Origin: Bin87 sp034423575
GTDB lineage: Bacteria > Chloroflexota > Dehalococcoidia > Lucifugimonadales > UBA3495
NCBI GenBank assembly: GCA_034423575.1
Contig: DAOUIF010000006.1
Coordinates: forward strand, 61,677-125,676
DNA: 64,000 bases
Reading direction: 5' to 3'
In this document: positions 25,425-32,083 of the stretch, piece after piece
Position numbering within the stretch: the first letter of the stretch is position 1
Layout: every line of letters starts with the position of its first letter
Position numbers and translations under genes: made by a program
The notes under the pieces: model-generated
Told to the model about the DNA's origin: nothing
Seen by the model: only the letters and a program-made list of their open reading frames with translations
Databases searched by the model: none

Positions 25425-27092
25425 ATGAGGCAGCGGCGCATCTTGTCCTTGCTAGGGGCAACCTTGGCAATCGTAACGGTTCTCGCAGCAATAGCGTGCG
25501 GCCAGGACGAGTCCGGAACCGAACCCAGTACAGAACCCCGCGCCGAGGCGACGGCGCCCGCTGCTCCTCCGGGTGTCCCGCCAACGACCGGGGCGGCGAT
25601 GCCAGCCACGGCAGCCCCAACGGCGGCCGCTCCACAACCCGATCCAACGCTGAAACCGACGATTCCGGCTGCCGCCCCGACGCAACCTGCAGTCTCTCCC
25701 GCCGCGCCCGCCACCGTGGCGGCCCCAACCCTCGGTCCCACAGAACCTGCCCCCACGCAGCCGGCGCCAACGCCCACGCCAGCCTCCCAACTCATGGTGG
25801 GCGCCGAGTTGCAGGCCTACGCCGACGAGCACGCCCACGGTCAGGGCGCGATCTACGTAGGCGACGCGACGCAATTGCTCGGCCCGCCGCCTCACCCGAG
25901 CCTCATGTTCGGCGTACCGGAGGCCATCTACCGGCAAGGTTCCGCGGCCGCGATCCTGGGCTTCGAGCCGGCTGGCATCCCAGACCACCTGTTCATCTAC
26001 GACAGCGACTACTACCGCGATCTCATCGACAAGGCCAACCTCACTGACCCCACCCAGCTCACCTCTTCCGGCGAGAGCATCAAGATCCAGCACGTCTGCA
26101 TCGACCGCAACCTGCCCACCTGCGTGCTGGTCCAGACCTACTGGGCGCCCAACCTGTGGGAGCGCACCGACGGACAGGTGGAGCTGTCGGTGACGTCCTT
26201 CGTCGAGTTGGGCCTAGCCGGCCCTGACACCCTCAGCCAAGTCGCCGACGGGTCGCTGGACATGGTCAACATCTTCACCGGCTACGTGGCCGGAGCCCAC
26301 CCGTCCCTGGAGGTTCAGTCTCTTTGGGGAACCGCCAGCGATTGGGAAACCTCCTATTCGGCGCTTGCGGACATGGCGCCCGACATCGACCGGATGCTCC
26401 TGGACATCACCGGCGGCAGCCCCGTGCTCAACCGCAACTGGTTTGCCGGTTCCGACCAGTGGTTCTTCAGCAACCAGCCCCTGCGCTCGCTGGACGATTT
26501 CGAAGGTCAACGTATCCGCACTCATTCGGCGTCCATGTCCGACTTCATCCGGGGCGTGGGCGGCGAGCCCGTGGAACTCAGCGTAGGCGAACTGTACACC
26601 GCCCTGCAGATCGGAACCGTGGACGCGGCAGTGACCACCCTGCTGCTGGGCGTCACCGGCAGCCTGTACGAGGTCGCCGACCATATCGCCGGCCCGGTGA
26701 TCGGCTTCGGCTACACCAACAACGTGATCAACCAGGACGTTTGGGACGGCATACCGGAAGACCTGCAGCAGATCATCATCGAGGAAGGCGCGAAGACCGA
26801 ACTGGAGGCACTGCGCCTGGCTCCCTTCCAGAACTTCATCGCACTGGAAGCCGCGCAGGACCTGGGATTGGAGGCCGCTCCGTTCTCCGACAAGGTGCAG
26901 GAGCACATTCAGACCGTGGTACTACCGGAGCGCGTTATTCCTGGCTGGCTGCGCCGGCTGGGTTATCCGGGCGGCGGCGAGGAGGCCGTTGCCATCTACA
27001 ACACGAAATCTGCCCCGTACACGGGGTTAATGATCACGGCCGATGGATCCGTGAAGCAGGTCCCAATCACCAAAGGGCCGCGGGCTCAATAA
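25425..27092 (+). CDS. TRAP-type (DctP-family) solute-binding lipoprotein
   Basis: 555-residue extracytoplasmic receptor. The signal segment at residues 5-24 ends in AIAC, making Cys25 the likely lipid anchor, and is followed by an Ala/Pro/Thr tether to about residue 125, as in the ABC receptors at the window start. The DctP domain occupies the C-terminal half: LSQVADGSLDMVNIF, FEGQRIRTHSASMSDFIRGV, VELSVGELYTALQIGTVDAA and DLQQIIIEEG are typical. A region between the tether and DctP (about 130-250) is unusual for the family. ATG at 25425 follows AAAGGAGAG. No DctQ or DctM membrane genes are adjacent, so the transporter partner and substrate are unknown. Confidence 0.85.
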   Translation: MRQRRILSLLGATLAIVTVLAAIACGQDESGTEPSTEPRAEATAPAAPPGVPPTTGAAMPATAAPTAAAPQPDPTLKPTIPAAAPTQPAVSPAAPATVAAPTLGPTEPAPTQPAPTPTPASQLMVGAELQAYADEHAHGQGAIYVGDATQLLGPPPHPSLMFGVPEAIYRQGSAAAILGFEPAGIPDHLFIYDSDYYRDLIDKANLTDPTQLTSSGESIKIQHVCIDRNLPTCVLVQTYWAPNLWERTDGQVELSVTSFVELGLAGPDTLSQVADGSLDMVNIFTGYVAGAHPSLEVQSLWGTASDWETSYSALADMAPDIDRMLLDITGGSPVLNRNWFAGSDQWFFSNQPLRSLDDFEGQRIRTHSASMSDFIRGVGGEPVELSVGELYTALQIGTVDAAVTTLLLGVTGSLYEVADHIAGPVIGFGYTNNVINQDVWDGIPEDLQQIIIEEGAKTELEALRLAPFQNFIALEAAQDLGLEAAPFSDKVQEHIQTVVLPERVIPGWLRRLGYPGGGEEAVAIYNTKSAPYTGLMITADGSVKQVPITKGPRAQ

Positions 27093-27165
27093 CTCCGACC
27101 GCGCTCGCGCTCGAGCTGGCAGCGTCAAATCATCAGCCGCGAGTTGCGCAATAATGAAGCGGCAC

Positions 27166-27199
27166 TTGCATCGTATATGATTATGTGTATAATGCACAT
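27166..27199 (+). promoter_or_regulatory. padR promoter with overlapping PadR-type operator; transcript predicted leaderless
   Basis: A perfect -10 TATAAT (27188-27193) with a weak -35 TTGCAT (27166-27171, 16-bp spacer) places the transcription start at about 27200, the A of the padR ATG. The -10 sits inside the palindrome ATGTGTATAATGCACAT (27183-27199), an ATGT-N9-ACAT dyad close to the published PadR site ATGT-N8-ACAT. Binding would block the promoter, predicting autorepression. Confidence 0.65.
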
Positions 27200-27616
27200 A
27201 TGGTCAGCCCCGATCCCCTCGGCAGCCGGCGACTGCCCAAGAACTTCCTGACCCCCTGGGTCTTGCTGGTGCTCAAGCAATGGAGCCTGCACGGTTACCT
27301 GATCATGCAGCAGCTCAACAGCATGGGCTTCGCCGAGGTCGACCACCCAACGCTCTACCGTGAACTGCGCCGCCTGGAAAAGGAAGGGCACGTCACATCC
27401 GAGTGGCAGACCGACGGCAGCGGTCCGGCCAAGCGCGTGTACAGCATCACCGAGGCCGGCGAGCAGATGCTGCTGGGTTGGTCCGAAGTGGTGTCCGGCT
27501 ACCAGCGCATGATCGCCGGTTTCTTCGATTTGTACGCCCAGGCGTTCGGGATGGCTCCGCCCTCTACCGATTCTGGCGGGGCAACTGAAGAAGAATTCAA
27601 CGACAACGTAACCTGA
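27200..27616 (+). CDS. PadR-family transcriptional regulator
   Basis: 138-residue winged-helix repressor of the PadR family. The DNA-binding domain is recognisable from LTPWVLLVLKQWSLHGYLIMQQL through DHPTLYRELRRLEKEGHVTSEW and the wing GPAKRVYSITEAGEQML, followed by a short C-terminal dimerisation helix containing YQRMIAGFFDLYAQAF. ATG at 27200 coincides with the predicted transcript start, so no Shine-Dalgarno is expected and none is seen. It lies 64 nt before the phasin gene of the PHA cluster, so it probably controls storage-granule genes; this is an inference from position. PadR-type proteins are found beside PHA genes in other bacteria. Confidence 0.88.
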   Translation: MVSPDPLGSRRLPKNFLTPWVLLVLKQWSLHGYLIMQQLNSMGFAEVDHPTLYRELRRLEKEGHVTSEWQTDGSGPAKRVYSITEAGEQMLLGWSEVVSGYQRMIAGFFDLYAQAFGMAPPSTDSGGATEEEFNDNVT

Positions 27617-27680
27617 TCGAAACCAATTCGCAATCAACCGTCCCTACGCTATGGGTCGGATTTTTCAGGAGGATCACAAC

Positions 27681-28184
27681 GTGGCAGCCACCGTAACCGA
27701 AAGCGCACAAGAGATGGTAAAGGCTTACAACCAGATGGTGTCCCAAGGCTTTGCCGCCGCACGGGTGGGTTGGGAACAATCCGCCGCGACCACCAAATTG
27801 ATGACCGAAGCCTTCCAGGCCGAACAGGCCGCTTCCGGCAAGATCTGGGAAACGTCTATCGGCCGCGCCCGTGATCGCAGCGAGAAGATGGCGGAACTCA
27901 CCAGGGCCTTCGCCGCCGCTCCCACCGCCGGGGTCAGTCCGGAAGCCAAGGAACTGATGGACGCCATAGTCGCGGGCGACCAGGAGTATCTCCGGTCCTG
28001 CGCCGAGTACGCCCAAGGTGTGGAAAAGCGCCGCGCCGAGTTGGCCGCCACGATGCTGAAGGCCAACACCGACCTCGCGTCCGCTGGACAGGAGATGGTC
28101 GAGAGCGCCATAGACTACGGCCGCGCCTTCATGGACTGGTCCTTGGCCGTGAGCCGGGGCTCGGCTCCCACGGCAGCTTTCTAA
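27681..28184 (+). CDS. Phasin-like PHA granule protein
   Basis: 167-residue, wholly helical Ala- and Glu-rich protein resembling phasins, amphipathic proteins that coat polyhydroxyalkanoate granules and control their size. Typical features are MVKAYNQMVSQGFAAARVGW near the N-terminus, heptad-like helices without charged motifs for catalysis, and ESAIDYGRAFMDWSLAVSRG near the end. The start is GTG at 27681, fixed by TCAGGAGGATCACAAC. It lies directly upstream of phaC in the same orientation, which supports the assignment. Sequence conservation in this family is weak, so the call relies partly on context. Confidence 0.78.
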   Translation: MAATVTESAQEMVKAYNQMVSQGFAAARVGWEQSAATTKLMTEAFQAEQAASGKIWETSIGRARDRSEKMAELTRAFAAAPTAGVSPEAKELMDAIVAGDQEYLRSCAEYAQGVEKRRAELAATMLKANTDLASAGQEMVESAIDYGRAFMDWSLAVSRGSAPTAAF

Positions 28185-28223
28185 ATCGCAGTCTTGCAAC
28201 GGCAACCGACAGGAGACACACTC

Positions 28224-29300
28224 GTGGTCAACTCGGCCGAATACGCCTCCCAATTCCAGCAGGAAGCGCAGGTGCAGTGGCAGCGCTTCCAGGCCATGTT
28301 CGACGCCTTTGTCGTCAACCCGGCCGACCCGCCCGCGGAGGTGACACCCTACGAAGTCATCTGGAAGCGCGGCAACACCCGGCTGCTCCGTTACGGCTCC
28401 CGGGAACGAGAGACCCTGGGCCAGCCGTATCTGATCGTTCCCTGGCTGGGCATCAGCAGGACCTACGTCCTGGACCTGCTGCCCGGCAACAGCATGATCG
28501 AGTACCTGGTCAACCACGGGCACGACGTGTTCCTGCTGGACTGGGGCGTGGTGGGCGAAGAAGATCGCGAACTCGGCTTCGAAGAGGGCGTTTACAAGAT
28601 CATCCCACGGGCCATTGAACGGGCGCTGGAAGCCTCCGGCGCCAGCGAAATCACGCTCAATGGCATCTGCCTGGGCGGAACCCTCAGCGCCGCGTACCTC
28701 GCCCTGCACCCGGACGCCCCGGTGCGCAACTTCGTCGCCGTGGTGGCGCCCATCGACTTCGAGCATGGCGGCATGTTCCGCACCTGGCTGGACGAGCGCT
28801 ACTTCCCCGCCGACCTCATCGTAGAGCACTACGGCAGCCTGCCGTCGGTCCTGATGAACACCGGGTTCAAGATGCTCCGGCCCACCCTGGAGGCACAGGC
28901 CATGGCCGGCCTGTGGTCCAACTCCACCCGTCCCGGCTACATCGAAAGCTACAAGGCCATGAGCCGATGGGCCAACGACTTTGTGGCCATGCCCGGCCGG
29001 TTCTTCCGCCAGTTGTCCAAGAACCTGTACGGCAAGAACCAGATGATCCGCGGCGAATTCCTCATCAACGGCCACACCGTCAACCTGTCGCGGATCCGCC
29101 AGCCGCTGCTGGTAGCGGCGGCCAATCAGGACTACATCGTTCCGGCCCCGTCTGCCCGCGGCCTCATGGACGTGGTTTCCAGCGAGGACAAGGAGTTCGT
29201 GGAACTGCCCGGCGGGCACATCTCCGTGTTCTCCGGCCGCCAGGCCCACCAGACCCTCTGGCCCAAGATCGACGAGTGGGTTTCGGCCCGGTCCAACTGA
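28224..29300 (+). CDS. phaC: Class III poly(3-hydroxyalkanoate) synthase catalytic subunit
   Basis: 358-residue alpha/beta-hydrolase polymerase that joins 3-hydroxyacyl-CoA units. The lipase-like box reads GICLGG with nucleophile Cys149. The expected triad partners are Asp303 (AANQDYIVP) and His332 (GGHIS). These numbers nearly coincide with those of the characterised class III enzyme of Allochromatium vinosum (149, 302, 331). The length of about 355 residues also indicates class III, which requires a PhaE partner, and such a gene follows. GTG at 28224 is preferred because ACAGGAGACAC lies just upstream. Confidence 0.95.
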   Translation: MVNSAEYASQFQQEAQVQWQRFQAMFDAFVVNPADPPAEVTPYEVIWKRGNTRLLRYGSRERETLGQPYLIVPWLGISRTYVLDLLPGNSMIEYLVNHGHDVFLLDWGVVGEEDRELGFEEGVYKIIPRAIERALEASGASEITLNGICLGGTLSAAYLALHPDAPVRNFVAVVAPIDFEHGGMFRTWLDERYFPADLIVEHYGSLPSVLMNTGFKMLRPTLEAQAMAGLWSNSTRPGYIESYKAMSRWANDFVAMPGRFFRQLSKNLYGKNQMIRGEFLINGHTVNLSRIRQPLLVAAANQDYIVPAPSARGLMDVVSSEDKEFVELPGGHISVFSGRQAHQTLWPKIDEWVSARSN

Positions 29301-29345
29301 ACGCACCAATCCTCGACGTAACCTGCACCCCGGGAGCGCCCACCG

Positions 29346-30065
29346 ATGACCACCGCCGATAACGGTAACAACCAAAACAGCGCCACCGCTTTCTTTGAAG
29401 CGTGGCAGGACATGATCCGCAAATCCACCGAAGCCTGGTCGCAGGCCGCCGGCTTCGGCGGGTTCGGCGGGTTCACGCCTCCCAATCCGGGCGCGACGCC
29501 GTTCGGCGCGTTCCCCTTTAGCGGCTTTCCCTTCGGGTTCTCGCCGGGCGCTGGCGTGCCGGGATCCGCTCCCTTCACGCCGCCGTTCAATCCGGCCGAC
29601 TTCATGCAGATGTGGCAGCGGATGTTTGAAACCTGGCAGTCGCAGTGGATGAACAGCCAATCCGGCGAAACCCAGCCGCCGTCCATGGAAGAAGCTCAAC
29701 GCCAGTGGGCCCGCTACCTGGAGTCCATGGCCGCCACCTTCTCCGAGGTGATGAACTCGGAGGAGTTCTCCAAATCGCTGGGCCAATTCATGGAGCAGGG
29801 CCTGGCGATGCAGGAGCGGACGGCCAAGCAGGTCAACCCGCAGATCAACGCCATGCTCCGCGCGTACAACCTGCCTTCCCGCAGCCAGATTGACCGGATG
29901 TTTGCCCGGATCATCGGCATGGAGGAAAAGCTGGACGACTTGGAAGACGAAATCCGCAAGCTCCGCAGCGAGCTGAGCACGTCCCGGCGTCCCCAATCAT
30001 CTCGCTCAAGGTCTGCACGAGCCTCCGCAGCGGCACCGGCTAACGGCGAAGGAGAACAAGTCTGA
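29346..30065 (+). CDS. phaE: PhaE-like subunit of class III PHA synthase
   Basis: 239 residues with a Gly/Phe/Pro-rich stretch (about 37-80, repeated GFGG and FPFG units), a helical region with MQMWQRMFETWQSQWM, and a C-terminal coiled coil IGMEEKLDDLEDEIRKLRSEL ending in a basic Ser/Arg tail. PhaE subunits pair with class III PhaC and have little conservation except for the segment corresponding here to LPSRSQIDRMFARI. It starts 45 nt after phaC, and 46 nt later phaB begins. The Gly/Phe region is unusual and might help assembly at the granule surface (inference). Confidence 0.8.
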   Translation: MTTADNGNNQNSATAFFEAWQDMIRKSTEAWSQAAGFGGFGGFTPPNPGATPFGAFPFSGFPFGFSPGAGVPGSAPFTPPFNPADFMQMWQRMFETWQSQWMNSQSGETQPPSMEEAQRQWARYLESMAATFSEVMNSEEFSKSLGQFMEQGLAMQERTAKQVNPQINAMLRAYNLPSRSQIDRMFARIIGMEEKLDDLEDEIRKLRSELSTSRRPQSSRSRSARASAAAPANGEGEQV

Positions 30066-30111
30066 CGCAAACCCGAAACGACATATCCGACCGCAGCAAC
30101 AGGAGGCACAC

Positions 30112-30855
30112 ATGAAACTGGAAGGACGTACTGCTCTCGTCACCGGCGCCTCCCGCGGCATCGGCCGCGCCATCGCCCTGGCCCTGGCGGAAGAAGGCGC
30201 CGACGTAGCCATCAATTATGTCTCCAACGAGGCCGCGGCGGCGGCCGTTGTCGAGGAGATCCAGGCGCTAGGACGCAAGGGCGTGCTGGCCCGCGCCGAC
30301 GTCGGGGACTTCCCCGACACCTACGCCATGGCTCACTCCGTACTCAGGGAGTTCGGCCACATCGACATCCTAGTCAACAACGCCGGCGTGACCTCGGACA
30401 AGACCTTCGTCAACATGGACCATTCCACCTGGCGCAAGGTGTTGGCCATCAACCTGGACGGCGTTTTCAACTGCACCAAGGTCTGCATCGACCAGATGGT
30501 GGAGCAGAATTACGGTCGAGTGGTGAACATCACCTCGGTCATTGGGCAGATTGGAAACTTCGGCCAGGCCAACTACGCCGCGTCCAAGGCCGGCGTCGCC
30601 GCCATGACCAAGACGCTGGCCAAAGAGCTGGCCAGCAAGGGCATCACGGTCAACGCGGTGGCCCCCGGTTTCATCGAGACCGAAATGGTGTCGTCCATTC
30701 CGGAAAACATCCAGGACCGTCTCCTCAGCCAGATACCCCTGCGCCGTTTCGGCAAGGCGGAAGAGGTCGCCCAGATGGTGGTCTTCCTCTGCTCCCCCGA
30801 GGGCGACTACGTCACCGGCGCGGAACTGGAAGTGAACGGCGGGCTGTTCATGTAG
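30112..30855 (+). CDS. phaB: SDR-family 3-ketoacyl reductase, probably acetoacetyl-CoA reductase
   Basis: 247-residue short-chain dehydrogenase with the NADP(H) loop TGASRGIGRA (11-20), NNAG (89-92), catalytic Asn114, Ser142, Tyr155 and Lys159 (NYAASKAG). It would reduce acetoacetyl-CoA to (R)-3-hydroxybutyryl-CoA, the PhaC substrate. Sequence alone cannot separate PhaB from FabG; the adjacent phasin, phaC and phaE genes favour PhaB. CAGGAGG lies before the ATG. No thiolase (phaA) gene is present in the window. Confidence 0.88.
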   Translation: MKLEGRTALVTGASRGIGRAIALALAEEGADVAINYVSNEAAAAAVVEEIQALGRKGVLARADVGDFPDTYAMAHSVLREFGHIDILVNNAGVTSDKTFVNMDHSTWRKVLAINLDGVFNCTKVCIDQMVEQNYGRVVNITSVIGQIGNFGQANYAASKAGVAAMTKTLAKELASKGITVNAVAPGFIETEMVSSIPENIQDRLLSQIPLRRFGKAEEVAQMVVFLCSPEGDYVTGAELEVNGGLFM

Positions 30856-30963
30856 CCATCGCTGTAGCTCCGTCATCGCGCCACAAAGGCGATCGTCTGA
30901 GAGAGCCGCAAATATGCGGGGATACTGTCGTGCCGTTTCGCTGACAGTTGAGAATGTTTTCAG

Positions 30964-30993
30964 TTGACACAATCCGGGGACTGGCAGTAACAT
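30964..30993 (+). promoter_or_regulatory. Promoter for the rpsL-led ribosomal superoperon
   Basis: Perfect -35 TTGACA (30964-30969), 18-bp spacer, TAACAT (30988-30993), predicting a start near 31000. The short leader contains a hairpin CGCCGG/CCGGCG (31006-31024, 7-nt loop) immediately before the rpsL ribosome site GAAGGA, a possible autoregulatory structure. Confidence 0.65.
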
Positions 30994-31038
30994 CTTCAAC
31001 TGTCGCGCCGGAGAAACCCCGGCGGTGAAGGAATTTTT

Positions 31039-31449
31039 ATGCCTACTGTCAATCAACTGGTTCGCAAGGGCCGCAAGCCCATGCGCAAGAAGACCAAGGC
31101 GCCGGCCCTTCACTGGGTGCAGAACTCCCTGCGGAACCGCACGAAGTGGGGCCCAGGATGCCCGCAGCGCCGCGGCGTGTGCATCCAGGTTCGTACCATG
31201 ACGCCCAAGAAGCCCAACTCGGCGCTTCGCAAGATCTGCCGGGTACGGCTGACCAACGGCGTGGAAGTCACCGCCTACATCGGCGGGGAAGGCCACAACC
31301 TGCAGGAACACTCCGTCGTGCTGATCCGCGGCGGTCGCGTCAAGGACCTGCCCGGCGTGCGCTACCACGTGGTGCGCAGCAATCTGGACACCGAGGGCGT
31401 CGACGGACGCCGTCAGGGTCGCAGCAAGTACGGAACTCGTCGAGGTTGA
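31039..31449 (+). CDS. rpsL: 30S ribosomal protein S12
   Basis: 136-residue S12, the decoding-centre protein and first gene of the str-type block. The conserved N-terminus PTVNQLVRKGRK, the segment TPKKPNSALRKICRVRL and the C-terminal HVVRSNLDTEGVDGRRQGRS are intact; Lys in TPKKPNSALRK is the streptomycin-sensitivity position and is wild-type-like. A short insertion relative to E. coli is normal outside Proteobacteria. GAAGGA precedes the ATG. Confidence 0.98.
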   Translation: MPTVNQLVRKGRKPMRKKTKAPALHWVQNSLRNRTKWGPGCPQRRGVCIQVRTMTPKKPNSALRKICRVRLTNGVEVTAYIGGEGHNLQEHSVVLIRGGRVKDLPGVRYHVVRSNLDTEGVDGRRQGRSKYGTRRG

Positions 31450-31531
31450 CCGCGACCCGCACTGAGAAATAACGTCACCGTCACCCCCATCGCCGGGGGT
31501 GGCTCATTTTGGAACACAAGGTGGATTCGCC

Positions 31532-32002
31532 ATGTCACGCAGACGCCGAGCCGAACCGAGAATAGTAAAACCCGACCCGCGTTACAATAACGCGGAGTTG
31601 GCCAAGTTCATCAACCGGGTTATGCTCAAGGGCAAAAAGTCCACCGCCCAGCGGGTCGTTTACGACGCCCTGGAACTGGTGCGCACCGACATGAACCAGG
31701 ACCCCATGGGCGTGTTCACCACGGCCCTGCGCAACGCCACGCCGCTCGTCGAGGTGCGTCCCCGGCGCGTCGGCGGCGCCACCTACCAGGTTCCGGTAGA
31801 GCTCCGCACCAGCCGCAGCGAGGCGTTGGCCATGCGCTGGATCATTCGCGGCGCCCGCGCCCGGAACGGCATGCGCATGGCCCGCGGGCTGGCCAATGAG
31901 TTCATGGACGCCGCTCGGGGTGAAGGTTCAGCAGTACGCCGCAAGGATGAGCTCCACCGCATGGCGGAGGCCAACCGCGCCTTCGTACATTACCGCCGCT
32001 AA
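31532..32002 (+). CDS. rpsG: 30S ribosomal protein S7
   Basis: 156-residue S7, primary 16S rRNA binder of the small-subunit head. MSRRRRAEPR begins the protein; an upstream in-frame ATG at 31499 is rejected for lack of a ribosome site and family length. Conserved parts include FINRVMLKGKKSTAQRVVYDAL, VEVRPRRVGGATYQVPVE and RWIIRGARARN. AAGGTGG precedes the ATG. It follows rpsL after 82 nt. Confidence 0.98.
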   Translation: MSRRRRAEPRIVKPDPRYNNAELAKFINRVMLKGKKSTAQRVVYDALELVRTDMNQDPMGVFTTALRNATPLVEVRPRRVGGATYQVPVELRTSRSEALAMRWIIRGARARNGMRMARGLANEFMDAARGEGSAVRRKDELHRMAEANRAFVHYRR

Positions 32003-32016
32003 CCTCGTCATCCGTC

Positions 32017-32044
32017 GTAGGGGCGAATGAACATTCGCCCCTAC
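32017..32044. repeat. Short perfect inverted repeat (GGGCGAAT family), copy B
   Basis: Perfect 13-bp arms GTAGGGGCGAATG (32017-32029) and its complement (32032-32044) around AA, inserted between rpsG and fusA. It shares the GGGCGAAT core with the element at 13116-13145. There is no T-run, so it is unlikely to terminate the operon, but the transcript would form a strong hairpin. Confidence 0.88.
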
Positions 32045-32083
32045 ACTTCTGTCACTCGTCCCCAAGTCTCCCCAGGTACAGGT

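Noticed and set aside
27597..29996. Minus-strand open frame of 799 codons across the PHA cluster
   Set aside because: It is fully antisense to phasin, phaC and phaE, whose products are recognisable with catalytic residues. Its translation is a low-complexity shadow sequence with no recognisable domain.
32027..32083. Earlier fusA start at 32027
   Set aside because: The ATG lies inside the inverted repeat and adds 19 residues not found in EF-G proteins.
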